A DNA stretch of 21,894 nt from Chlamydiota bacterium (GTDB taxonomy: Bacteria > Chlamydiota > Chlamydiia > Chlamydiales > Parachlamydiaceae). The notes beneath the pieces are model-generated. The model ran no database searches and was not told the origin of the DNA. It worked only from the letters and a program-made list of their open reading frames with translations. Below, piece after piece: positions 8,018-15,446 of the stretch. The stretch is taken from assembly GCA_013286075.1 (NCBI GenBank), contig JABDGJ010000016.1, positions 1-21,894 of the forward strand, read 5' to 3'. Position numbers and translations under genes: made by a program. Numbering within the stretch: the first letter of the stretch is position 1; every line of letters starts with the position of its first letter.

Positions 8018-9034
8018 ATGTATCAATTTAATGCTCCTTGGTTTTTTCTTCTTCTTCCTCTTCCGTTACTGATGAGGATTTTTTTTGTTTCTCACAAAGA
8101 AAATTCTTCTCGTTCGGTTCCTCAATTTTTCTTTCCTTTTACACATCGATTGAAAAAGGTTTTTTGCATTCACAAAAACAAAGTAAAAAACAGTCGATGG
8201 TTTTATTTTTTTCTTTCTATGAGTTGGATATTGTCTATCATTGCTTTGATGCAACCAGAAAAGGTCGACCATATCAAAAAAGTAAAAAATAAAGGGTATG
8301 ATCTTTTATTGGCTGTTGATATTTCCGCATCTATGCAGGCACTTGATTTTTCAACCCCCTCCAAGCAGATCAATCGGCTCGATGTAACAAAAGAAGTGGT
8401 TGGAAAATTTGTGCGAGGAAGAAAAGGAGATCGTGTTGGGCTTATTACCTTTGGGCAACATGCATACCTTCACGTCCCCTTGACTTTTGATACTTTATCT
8501 GTCGTTAAAATGTTAGAGAATACAGTATCTGGAATGGCAGGGAATGCAACGGCAATTGGAGATGCGATTGGTCTTAGTGTCCGCACTTTACGGGAGAGAC
8601 CAAAAGGATCTCGCGTTCTCATTCTTTTGACAGATGGAATAGATAATTCGAGTAGTATTCCTCCTCTCGAAGCCACAAAGCTAGCGCAAGAATATGGAAT
8701 TCGAATTTATACGATTGGAGTTGGGAAAAAAGGGGCAGTTCCTTTTCCGACCAATGGGACTTATGCAATGGCCGAAATTCCCATTGATGAAGAATTACTA
8801 CAAAATATTGCCGAAACTACGGGTGGCCAATATTTCTCCGCAACCAATCACAAAGCATTAGAATCTATTTATCACACGATTGATCAATTAGAAAAATCGG
8901 AGTCTGAGGAGCAATCTTTGTACATCCGAGAACCCTTCTATGAATACCCTCTTCTAGGGGCTATCTTTTTTTTCTTATTGTTTATGCTCTATCAAGGAAC
9001 AGAGTTCATCGGGAGGAAAATTAGTGGATTTTAG
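8018..9034 (+). CDS. batA: BatA-like membrane-anchored VWA protein
   Basis: A 338-aa VWA protein. Layout: N-terminal membrane helix (about 8-24), a second hydrophobic segment (61-79), a VWA domain (about 96-290) facing the periplasm, and a C-terminal helix (about 312-330). The metal-ion-dependent adhesion site is complete: D101-I-S103-A-S105, T178 in GNATAIGDA, and D206 in LLTDGIDN. It starts 9 bases after the DUF4381 gene and overlaps the next VWA gene by 11 bases. Bat proteins were named for Bacteroides aerotolerance; in other bacteria they affect envelope stress and fitness. A chaperone or assembly role with MoxR is the usual reading. Confidence 0.93.
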   Translation: MYQFNAPWFFLLLPLPLLMRIFFVSHKENSSRSVPQFFFPFTHRLKKVFCIHKNKVKNSRWFYFFLSMSWILSIIALMQPEKVDHIKKVKNKGYDLLLAVDISASMQALDFSTPSKQINRLDVTKEVVGKFVRGRKGDRVGLITFGQHAYLHVPLTFDTLSVVKMLENTVSGMAGNATAIGDAIGLSVRTLRERPKGSRVLILLTDGIDNSSSIPPLEATKLAQEYGIRIYTIGVGKKGAVPFPTNGTYAMAEIPIDEELLQNIAETTGGQYFSATNHKALESIYHTIDQLEKSESEEQSLYIREPFYEYPLLGAIFFFLLFMLYQGTEFIGRKISGF

Positions 9035-10787
9035 CGATTTTCATTTCAATCACCCTTCATTTCTTTGGTTGGGAATGATCATCCCCTGTATTTGGGTGTT
9101 CTATTTCTTTTTTCGGAAAATGGGTGTTTCTTCTCACCAGTTGGAAAAATATATCGACAAACACCTCCTTCCTTATCTCCTCCTAAACAAAGAGACGAAA
9201 ACAAAAAAAAATGTGGGAATCGTTTTATGGTCAATGGCGTGGTTTCTACTCGTCCTTTCTCTCGCAGGTCCTAGATGGAATTATCGTGAAATTGAATTGC
9301 TATCAGACAACCAAAGTCTTGTTTTGTTATTGGATGTATCTGAGTCAATGAATGCAGCCGATGTCAAACCGACCAGGCTTGCTCGAGCGAAACAAAAAAT
9401 CGAAGATCTTTTCCATTTTGCGCAGGGAGTCAAGATAGGTCTGATCGCTTTTGCTGCTGATCCACACATGATTTCACCAATCACTGACGATCATCAAATG
9501 ATGATCTCTATTTTGCCTTCGCTTACTACTGATCTTGTGTACGTGCAAGGGAGCCGGCTGTCTCCTGCCCTTGATATGGCAGGGAAAATGTTAGAAGCAG
9601 AGCCTGGAGAGAGCAAAGCAGTCGTTATATTAAGTGATGGGGGATTTGAAGATACGGGCGCTATGAGAATAGCCAAAGAATTAGCCAATCAAGGAATTTC
9701 GATTTATACGTTTGGAATAGGTTCTCCAGAAGGGATTCTTTTGCAACCGAAACACCGCTCGAATACAGCAACGACTTCTCCTGTTTGGACAAAACTCGAA
9801 AAAGAAAGACTTCATGAAATCAGTCGAATAGGAAATGGCCGTTATTTAGAATCCCGCTATGGAAGCGACGAAAAAATCATCATCGACGATCTTAAGGAAA
9901 AAGGAAATGAGCGGTTGAATACAGGAGTAAAAAAACAAATCTGGGAGGAACATTTTTATGTATTCCTATTGCCCGTTCTTCCTATTTTCTTGTGGTGGTT
10001 TAGACAAGGATATGTAATTTCTCTTTTTATTATTTTTTTCTCCTTTGGGAGAGCGTATGGAATAGAGTATGAAAACTATTTCCTTACCAAAGAAGAACAA
10101 GGAAAAAAAGCCTATGAGGAAAAAGATTACGTTGCAGCTTCCACCGCATTTCAAGATCCTTACAGAAAGGGGATAGCGTATTACCGATCCGGAAATTACG
10201 AAGAAGCGGAAAAAATGTTTCTTCTCTCTTCTAGGCCAGAAGTGGCAGCGCAAGCTCTGTATAATCTGGGAAATACATATGTACAACAGAATAATCTTAC
10301 AGCAGCTGTCAAAGCCTATGAAGATGTTCTGACTTCTTGGCCAGATCATACAAAAGCGAAAGAGAATCTTGCGATCGTAAAAAAAATGTTAGAGGAAGAG
10401 AAAAATCAATCTGACAGCTCGGATGAAAAGCAAGAGGATAATGACGAAAAAAAAGACAACAAGGAAAATAAAGATCAGCAGCAACAAAATACAAAAGATA
10501 ATCAAAAAGATAATCAACAAGACAGTCAAGATACTTCACAAGATAATCAACAAGATGAACAAAGAAATGAGCAAAAGAATGACTCTTCTTCCGAAGAAAT
10601 AAAGGAAGAATATCTTGAACAACAAAATACGAAAAAAAATGAAAAATCAGCAGAAGAGAAACAATTAGATGAAGATGCTAACCTCTGGTTGGATCGAATA
10701 GCAAATGATCCACAAACATTTTTGAAAAATAAATTTTACATAGAATCCAAAAGAAATGGGACAAAGGAAAGTCACGACCCATGGTAA
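9024..10787 (+). CDS. batB: BatB-BatC fusion: membrane VWA domain plus TPR domain
   Basis: A 587-aa protein that joins what are often two genes. Residues 1-340 are BatB-like: membrane helices at about 13-30 and 65-82, VWA with D104-V-S106-E-S108 and D205 in VILSDGG, then helices near 311-345. Residues 355-455 hold TPR-like repeats (AYEEKDYVAA…; ALYNLGNTYVQQNNLTAAVKAYEDVL). A long charged Lys/Asp/Glu/Gln linker (about 458-555) and the BatC-typical end ANLWLDRIANDPQTFLKNKF follow. The start is GTG at 9024, set by GGGAGG at 9011-9016 and by the 11-base overlap with batA. In the VWA the usual Thr after the second loop is not obvious (Ser in VQGSRLS). Confidence 0.92.
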   Translation: MDFSDFHFNHPSFLWLGMIIPCIWVFYFFFRKMGVSSHQLEKYIDKHLLPYLLLNKETKTKKNVGIVLWSMAWFLLVLSLAGPRWNYREIELLSDNQSLVLLLDVSESMNAADVKPTRLARAKQKIEDLFHFAQGVKIGLIAFAADPHMISPITDDHQMMISILPSLTTDLVYVQGSRLSPALDMAGKMLEAEPGESKAVVILSDGGFEDTGAMRIAKELANQGISIYTFGIGSPEGILLQPKHRSNTATTSPVWTKLEKERLHEISRIGNGRYLESRYGSDEKIIIDDLKEKGNERLNTGVKKQIWEEHFYVFLLPVLPIFLWWFRQGYVISLFIIFFSFGRAYGIEYENYFLTKEEQGKKAYEEKDYVAASTAFQDPYRKGIAYYRSGNYEEAEKMFLLSSRPEVAAQALYNLGNTYVQQNNLTAAVKAYEDVLTSWPDHTKAKENLAIVKKMLEEEKNQSDSSDEKQEDNDEKKDNKENKDQQQQNTKDNQKDNQQDSQDTSQDNQQDEQRNEQKNDSSSEEIKEEYLEQQNTKKNEKSAEEKQLDEDANLWLDRIANDPQTFLKNKFYIESKRNGTKESHDPW

Positions 10788-12232
10788 AAAAAATCTTTTT
10801 CTTCTTTTTTCTAATGACCTGTCCTTTATTTTCTGCCGAATTTATTGCAAAAATCAATCGGACCGACTTGTCGCGTGGACAAAACATCTATTTGCAACTC
10901 ACATTGCAAGGAGCTTCTGAAAAGGGAACCCCTCTATTAGAAGAATTGAGAAAATCATTTGCCATTCATTCGGAGCAAAGAGCTTCTAGTCTTACAATCG
11001 TAAATGGGCAAATGACATCCAGTATGACTTGGACGTTCACTATGACTCCGTTCCATACAGGAGAGATTGCGATTCCCCCCATTCTCATTGAGACATCAGA
11101 AGGTGTTTTGAAAAGCCAACCAATTCTTATTCATGTCAGTGACGAACAAGCTACGCAATCAGATCAAAAAGGGGTGGAAATTGCTGCAAAAATTAGCCAT
11201 GCAAGCCCCTATAAGAATGAGCCATTTTTTTATACAGTCACTCTTCATGCCCCTATAGAAGTGGCTAATGTGCAAATGCAATCAGTACATATTGAAGATT
11301 GCATTGTAGAGAAAAATGGAGATCCAAAAGTGTATCGCACAATATGCAATGGTGTTGAAGGATGTGCTGTTGAATATAGCTATATGGTGATTCCTTTGAA
11401 GAGCGGTTCTTTTACAATTCCTTCTTTTAGCATGCAAGGAGTGGTTTCTAGAAAAAAAACTGAATATGACCCATTTGGGTACGGTTTTTTCTCTGCTTTT
11501 CAGGGCTATGATCTACAACCCTTCACAATCTATACGAAAGAAATCCCTTTTGATATCCAACCCTCCATTCCCGATATGGTTCCATGGATTCCAGCACAGT
11601 CGCTCGAAATTGAAGAAAACTGGGATGAGTCTCAAATCCTTCGCGAAGGGGAACCTATTATGCGAGGGTTTACCATTGTAGGTTGTGGAATACAAGCAAA
11701 TCAACTACCAAACCTCAAAGAAATGCAGGTTACAGGAGCTTCTTGCCGAGTATATGAAGATAAACCTCAATTGGAAAACCAAATAAGTGATGGGCAATTG
11801 ACGAGCCTTCGAAAAGAACAATACACTCTCATTCCACAAAAAAATGGAAGCCTCGAGTTACCGGAAATAACCATTGCTTGGTGGAATACAGTCACACAGG
11901 AAAAAATGAGTTCACGAATTCCTGCTAGGACTTTAGAGGTGCGTCCTATGAACACCATCGATTCTAGGGAAGAATTGGCTGAAAATGATTTTCAAAATTC
12001 TATTACAAAAGAAAACTCAAAAATGGGACTTCTTTTCTATGTTCTCTTGAGTAGTGCAATTCTCCTCTTTTTTTTCCTCCTTTCCTGTATTTATTTCCTC
12101 CAAAGAAGAATCCGTACACTGACTACTGGTTCCCTACCTGAAAAAGAAACAACCAAAAGGCCCCCTCATCCAAAAAAAAATAAACAACCAAAAAAAAAGC
12201 GGGAAAAACTCCCCGATTTGAATCCAACGTAG
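10781..12232 (+). CDS. batD: BatD-like exported membrane protein
   Basis: A 483-aa protein. It starts with a signal peptide (MVKKIFFFFFLMTCPLFSA, then EF) and carries repeated beta-sandwich segments in the periplasm, including the family's early F-x-A-x-x-[DN]-R-x-x-L-x-x-G-Q and a W-T-F-T-M-T-P-x-x-x-G strand. One membrane helix (about 416-440) is followed by a short, strongly basic Lys/Pro cytoplasmic tail. Length and order match BatD, the last member of Bat operons. It overlaps the fusion gene by 7 bases (ATGGTAA). It probably docks BatA/BatB in the periplasm; the biochemical role is unknown. Confidence 0.88.
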   Translation: MVKKIFFFFFLMTCPLFSAEFIAKINRTDLSRGQNIYLQLTLQGASEKGTPLLEELRKSFAIHSEQRASSLTIVNGQMTSSMTWTFTMTPFHTGEIAIPPILIETSEGVLKSQPILIHVSDEQATQSDQKGVEIAAKISHASPYKNEPFFYTVTLHAPIEVANVQMQSVHIEDCIVEKNGDPKVYRTICNGVEGCAVEYSYMVIPLKSGSFTIPSFSMQGVVSRKKTEYDPFGYGFFSAFQGYDLQPFTIYTKEIPFDIQPSIPDMVPWIPAQSLEIEENWDESQILREGEPIMRGFTIVGCGIQANQLPNLKEMQVTGASCRVYEDKPQLENQISDGQLTSLRKEQYTLIPQKNGSLELPEITIAWWNTVTQEKMSSRIPARTLEVRPMNTIDSREELAENDFQNSITKENSKMGLLFYVLLSSAILLFFFLLSCIYFLQRRIRTLTTGSLPEKETTKRPPHPKKNKQPKKKREKLPDLNPT

Positions 12233-12246
12233 CTCTCGAAAAACTA

Positions 12247-12275
12247 TTGCGAGGAATAAATAAATCCTCTAAAAT
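12247..12275 (+). promoter_or_regulatory. Promoter of tRNA-Asn
   Basis: TTGCGA (12247-12252) and TAAAAT (12270-12275) are separated by exactly 17 bases, and the tRNA starts 12 bases after the -10 box. This fits a sigma-70-type promoter. Confidence 0.6.
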
Positions 12276-12287
12276 GGCTGTTTCTAT

Positions 12288-12359
12288 TCCGGATTAGCTC
12301 AGCGGTAGAGCAGTGGACTGTTAATCCATTGGTCGCAAGTTCGAATCTTGCATCCGGAG
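12288..12359 (+). tRNA. trnN: tRNA-Asn (anticodon GTT)
   Basis: A complete cloverleaf can be drawn. The 7-bp acceptor stem TCCGGAT/ATCCGGA has discriminator G12359, as expected for tRNA-Asn. The D-arm is GCTC…GAGC, the anticodon stem GTGGA/TCCAT encloses loop CTGTTAA with anticodon GTT, and the T-stem GCAAG/CTTGC has loop TTCGAAT. CCA is not encoded. It is preceded by a good promoter and followed by a terminator hairpin, so it is a single-gene unit. A degenerate copy of its 3' end lies at 13172-13211. Confidence 0.97.
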
Positions 12360-12361
12360 TT

Positions 12362-12394
12362 TTTGGAGTGCGTGTGACTCGTCACCGCTCTTTT
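12362..12394 (+). terminator. Rho-independent terminator of tRNA-Asn (one copy of a 28-bp inverted repeat)
   Basis: A hairpin with core GTGAC-TC-GTCAC and imperfect lower pairing to GAG…CTC is followed by TTTT (12391-12394), three bases after the tRNA. The 28 bases 12362-12389 recur, perfectly and in inverted orientation, at 13213-13240. Confidence 0.72.
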
Positions 12395-12440
12395 GTTATT
12401 ATATCGGTTAAGTATGACTTATGTTTGCCGAATATGATCT

Positions 12441-12743
12441 TTAACTTAATCTTAAATTCAAACCCATCGCTACACATAGTGAAACAAGCGTGTGCCATTT
12501 AGGATTCCCTGTACCTGAAAGGGTTTTATAGAGACTTTCGCGGCCGACATGTGCTTTTTTAGCTAAAGCGCCGACACCACCTTGCGCTTCAGCGACATTG
12601 CGAAGAGCGATCAAGAAAAGCTGTTGTGACTCTTCATCGCCTTTAAGGCTTTCTTCTAAAGCTGCGTTTAGGTAAGCGACGGCTTCATCGTGATCCTCTA
12701 AATGCTCGAGTAGAAATTCTTGATATTTTTTACTTCTTGCCAT
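12441..12743 (-). CDS. higA: HigA-like antitoxin (addiction-module antidote, XRE-type HTH)
   Basis: A 100-aa protein of the 'putative addiction module antidote' family. The N-terminal part (EFLLEHLEDHDEAVAYLNAALEE) resembles the usual toxin-binding start, and the C-terminal helix-turn-helix is GVGALAKKAHVGRESLYKTLSGTGNPKWHTLVSLCVAMGL. It is the second gene of the pair and overlaps the toxin by 14 bases. It would neutralise the toxin and repress the shared promoter. The frame is intact. This matters because the toxin upstream is frameshifted, so HigA may remain as a stand-alone regulator or antitoxin. Confidence 0.92.
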   Translation of the reverse strand: MARSKKYQEFLLEHLEDHDEAVAYLNAALEESLKGDEESQQLFLIALRNVAEAQGGVGALAKKAHVGRESLYKTLSGTGNPKWHTLVSLCVAMGLNLRLS

Positions 12744-13075
12744 GACCTATCTCCCTTGATTGATAATCTTTCAAATACTCCTTTGCCTTTGCGATGTCCC
12801 TATCTTGGTCGCCTTTATCACCACCGCAAAGAAGCAAGATGACTTTATTCCCAATCTTTCCGTAATAAATTCTAATGCCCGGACCATAATGAATCCTGAG
12901 CTCGCAAACTCCCTCTTGTAGAGTTTTGCAGTCGCCAAAGTTCCCAAGCTTTAAACGATCAAGCCTTGTCAAAAATTTTGGATCGAGTATGGATCTCTTT
13001 GATATCCTTAAACCAGATCTCAAAGGGTCGTTTGCCGGTGGCGCTTTCGTAGAATTCAATTTCTATTTCGTCCAT
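12730..13075 (-). pseudogene. higB: HigB/RelE-like toxin with a +1 frameshift in an A4T5 run
   Basis: The toxin reads in two frames. From the ATG at 13075-13073, after AAGG at a suitable distance, a 38-codon frame encodes [19 protein letters not shown]… and stops at TGA (12961-12959). The family continues in the next frame: TRLDRLKLGNFGDC, LRIHYGPGIRIYYG, LLLCGGDKGDQDRDI-x-x-AKEYLKDY. Removing one base of the T5 run (minus strand, 12975-12971, after AAAA) joins both into one 114-aa protein of normal length and family sequence. The C-terminal frame alone could begin only at a TTG (13059) without a ribosome site. Either the toxin is dead, or polymerase or ribosome slippage on AAAATTTTT restores it. 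Intact relatives are mRNA-cleaving RelE/ParE-superfamily toxins. Confidence 0.85.
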
Positions 13076-13083
13076 ATAACCTT

Positions 13084-13113
13084 ATTGTATCTTTTGGGAT
13101 ACATTGTTTTCAA
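13084..13113 (-). promoter_or_regulatory. higBA promoter with inverted-repeat operator
   Basis: On the minus strand TTGAAA (13113-13108) and TACAAT (13089-13084) are 18 bases apart, just upstream of the higB ATG at 13075. A perfect inverted repeat TGTATC-N6-GATACA (13086-13103) fills the spacer and overlaps the -10 box. That is the expected position for a HigA autorepression operator. Confidence 0.6.
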
Positions 13114-13171
13114 GTGAATTTTAAGCTATTAATTTTGAGAGGGTTTAAAATTCTTGTGAAAGGCCGAGCCA

Positions 13172-13240
13172 GTCAAAAGTTCGAAGTGTACCCAGTACTG
13201 GAGTTTTTGGAAAGCGGTGACGAGTCACACGCACTCCAAA
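13172..13240. repeat. tRNA-Asn 3'-end-like remnant plus inverted terminator hairpin
   Basis: Bases 13172-13185 match the tRNA-Asn T-arm region 12332-12345 at 12/14 positions (sharing AAGTTCGAA), and 13200-13211 equal the tRNA end plus flank at 12356-12367 (GGAGTTTTTGGA, 12/12), in the same orientation. Next to these, 13213-13240 is an exact inverted copy of the tRNA terminator (12362-12389). The block is bracketed by CCGAGCC (13164-13170) and GGCTCGG (13270-13276). It lies on the far side of the toxin-antitoxin genes, so it could be the outer end of an inserted segment. It also forms most of the non-coding leader before the helicase. Confidence 0.65.
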
Positions 13241-13365
13241 TTTTAACACTTTTTTTTAAAAATAATTTAGGCTCGGTGTGCTTTCTTTGCGATATTAACT
13301 TGTATTTAAATGAAAATGTAAGTCACTATAGATTAACAACAATTAAAATTATATCCAAGGAACTA

Positions 13366-14664
13366 ATGTCGTTTCAAGATTTCGACCTTCAGCAAGAAAT
13401 TGTTCAAGCTATTACAGAAAAAGGCCACAAAAAAGCTACTCCTATTCAAGTCGAAGCAATTCCTCTTATTATTGAGGGACATGATATTTTAGCGACTGCA
13501 CAAACTGGTACAGGGAAAACAGCTGGTTTTACACTACCTCTTTTACAAGTGTTGATGAATACTAGAAAAAATGAACATACGCATACCTTACGCGCTCTTA
13601 TTCTTACCCCGACACGGGAGCTTGCCTCTCAAGTTGGCGAAAATGTGAAAGATTATGGAAGGCACCTTCCTTTTAAAACGGAGGTAATTTTTGGCGGCGT
13701 CAATATTAACACACAGATCCGAAAATTGCAAAATGGAGCTGATATCATCATTGCAACACCTGGAAGGCTTTTGGATCTCGTATCACAACATGTCATCGAC
13801 CTTTCCCAAGTAGAAATTTTAGTTCTCGACGAAGCGGACCGAATGCTAGATATGGGCTTCATTCATGACATTAAAAAAATCCTCAAATTAATGCCTGCTA
13901 AAAGACAAAATTTGCTTTTTTCAGCCACCTTTTCTGAAGAAATCAAAAAACTGGCTGCCGGCATTCTAAAAAACCCTCATACAATCGCAGTGGCAAAAGA
14001 AAATGCAGCTACAGATCTTGTAACGCATATTATTTATCCAGTTGACAATAAGCGTAAAAGAGAACTTCTCTCGTTTTTAATCCTTACAAATAAGTGGCAA
14101 CAGGTTTTAGTTTTTACCCGTACTAAACATGGTGCTAACAAGCTTGCCAAGCAACTTAATATGGATGGCATTATCTCAGAGGCAATCCATGGCAATAAAA
14201 GCCAATCTGGACGAACTAAAGCGCTCGCCAATTTTAAATCGGGCGTAATTAAAGTACTCGTTGCAACCGATATCGCTGCACGCGGCCTTGATATTGACCA
14301 ATTGCCTCATGTAGTGAATTTTGAGCTTCCAAATGTTCCAGAAGATTACATCCACCGCATTGGCCGTACGGGTCGCTCCGGAAATGAGGGATGGGCATGC
14401 TCGCTAGTCTGCGTCGATGAACTTAAACTCCTGGATAACATTGAAAAGCTCCTCAAGCACAAGATTACAAAAAAAATAGAAACTGGCTTTGAGATTGATC
14501 AAAGTATTTCTGCCCAACCAATCCAAAATGGAAGAAATACACACTCTGCAAACCATGGACAGAAAACCAAGCCGCAAAGCAATTTTTCTCCTCGTAGACA
14601 AAATGCCAACCGCCCCAGGACGTCGGAGAAATCGAGATTCGGCCACAAATCCAAATCTAGGTAA
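13366..14664 (+). CDS. DEAD-box ATP-dependent RNA helicase (RhlE/CshA-like)
   Basis: A 432-aa helicase with all core motifs: Q motif (F5/F7…KKATPIQ), motif I AQTGTGKT (45-52), Ia PTRELASQV, Ib [47 protein letters not shown] and [13 protein letters not shown] short basic, low-complexity tail (Asn/Arg/Lys/Ser) follows, as in RhlE proteins. It remodels RNA in ribosome assembly, mRNA decay or cold adaptation. The frame stays open upstream to a GTG at 13114, but those 84 codons cross the repeat block and are not helicase-like. The ATG at 13366 follows AAGG and starts exactly where family members do. Single-gene unit. Confidence 0.95.
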   Translation: MSFQDFDLQQEIVQAITEKGHKKATPIQVEAIPLIIEGHDILATAQTGTGKTAGFTLPLLQVLMNTRKNEHTHTLRALILTPTRELASQVGENVKDYGRHLPFKTEVIFGGVNINTQIRKLQNGADIIIATPGRLLDLVSQHVIDLSQVEILVLDEADRMLDMGFIHDIKKILKLMPAKRQNLLFSATFSEEIKKLAAGILKNPHTIAVAKENAATDLVTHIIYPVDNKRKRELLSFLILTNKWQQVLVFTRTKHGANKLAKQLNMDGIISEAIHGNKSQSGRTKALANFKSGVIKVLVATDIAARGLDIDQLPHVVNFELPNVPEDYIHRIGRTGRSGNEGWACSLVCVDELKLLDNIEKLLKHKITKKIETGFEIDQSISAQPIQNGRNTHSANHGQKTKPQSNFSPRRQNANRPRTSEKSRFGHKSKSR

Positions 14665-14776
14665 ATTTTCTCAAATTAGATTTTTTTTTCATGTTTTATC
14701 TCCTTATAATAAATATTGCAAAAAGATCCTTTTCCGAATCATAAAAAAAGACTACGAGTTATTGTAAAAAGTCATT

Positions 14777-15295
14777 TCATGGTGTGAGAATCTTTTGCAT
14801 ATCATTTTGCAAAAGTTGTGTAATAAGCGGAAATCTTGTTGTACCCTTATTGTTTTTCTCCGAGAACAGGAGCCTTACTAAATCTCCATAGAAATCATTG
14901 CTAAAATGCTCCAGTTCATTGCGTATCTTGGGTTTTTCCGTAATGCTAATGAAATCAGCTATTTCATTGATTAGCTGATCGCAAAAAGATCTTTGTTGAG
15001 GATCAAATGCATAGAAACACAAATGATTTTTACTAAAAGAAAATCTCCCAATGACTCTCATGATATCTAAGGAATCGGCATCGTGAAGAATTCGTTGTAC
15101 ATCTGAAGAAAAATTCCCATTTTTCGGGTCTTTTTCTTTGATTGCTCGGACATACTCTTCCCTTTCCTCTATTCCAAGAGTGCTGAGCAGTGTTTCTAAT
15201 GCCTCGCTGCTTTCTTCATCCCAATAATCTGTCCCTTCTCCTTCTCTAGCAATATCGTGATAGGCTCCTGCTGTTGTAAAGATACTTTTATACAA
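14777..15295 (-). CDS. N-terminally truncated HD-domain phosphohydrolase-like protein
   Basis: The 172 residues look like the middle and end of an HD-fold metal phosphohydrolase: AYH13D14IAREGEGTDYWDEES, later a helix with LH71D72AD74SLDIMR, then a helical C-terminus. The pattern recalls the HD-like phosphodiesterase domain of SidE-type effectors of amoeba-dwelling bacteria, from memory and not certain. The first metal-binding His that should lie about 30 residues before the HD pair is missing. The frame begins only at a TTG (15295) with no ribosome site, directly after a TGA. The gene is therefore probably a 5'-truncated remnant or a fragment of a longer ancestor. It has no close operon partner; the next minus-strand gene ends 152 bases away. 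Confidence 0.6.
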   Translation of the reverse strand: MYKSIFTTAGAYHDIAREGEGTDYWDEESSEALETLLSTLGIEEREEYVRAIKEKDPKNGNFSSDVQRILHDADSLDIMRVIGRFSFSKNHLCFYAFDPQQRSFCDQLINEIADFISITEKPKIRNELEHFSNDFYGDLVRLLFSEKNNKGTTRFPLITQLLQNDMQKILTP

Positions 15296-15333
15296 GTATC
15301 AAAGTATCTTATAAGCGCAAAAGACGCCTATAG

Positions 15334-15362
15334 CTAAAGCGAGAAATTTTAGCTCGCCTTAG
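15334..15362. other. Hairpin in the 15296-15446 gap
   Basis: CTAAAGCGAG (15334-15343) pairs with CTCGCCTTAG (15353-15362) at 9 of 10 positions around a 9-base loop. It lies downstream of the CaaX-protein gene (minus strand) and may help end its transcript, but no T-run follows directly. The rest of this 151-bp gap shows short ATC/AAAGTA repeats and no gene. Confidence 0.35.
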
Positions 15363-15446
15363 TAAACGCTGAGGCTTTTTAATTTTTAAACTATTGAATA
15401 AAGAACTCAATGATCAATAAGTACTATCAAAGTACGGTAGTAATCT

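Noticed and set aside
9966..10349. 127-aa minus-strand frame inside the BatB-BatC gene
   Set aside because: It lies fully opposite a confident coding gene and shows no domain.
10390..10640. A-rich, repetitive-looking stretch as a microsatellite or insertion
   Set aside because: It encodes the Lys/Asp/Glu/Gln linker typical of BatC-like proteins and has no exact repeat period.
13114..13365. N-terminal extension of the DEAD-box helicase starting at a GTG
   Set aside because: It runs through the tRNA-remnant/hairpin block, has no ribosome site, and the family's own N-terminus starts at the ATG 13366, which has one.
14665..14776. Terminator or small gene after the helicase
   Set aside because: Only a T-run without a clear stem is present, and the 92-aa frame at 14489-14767 is a shadow of the helicase end.
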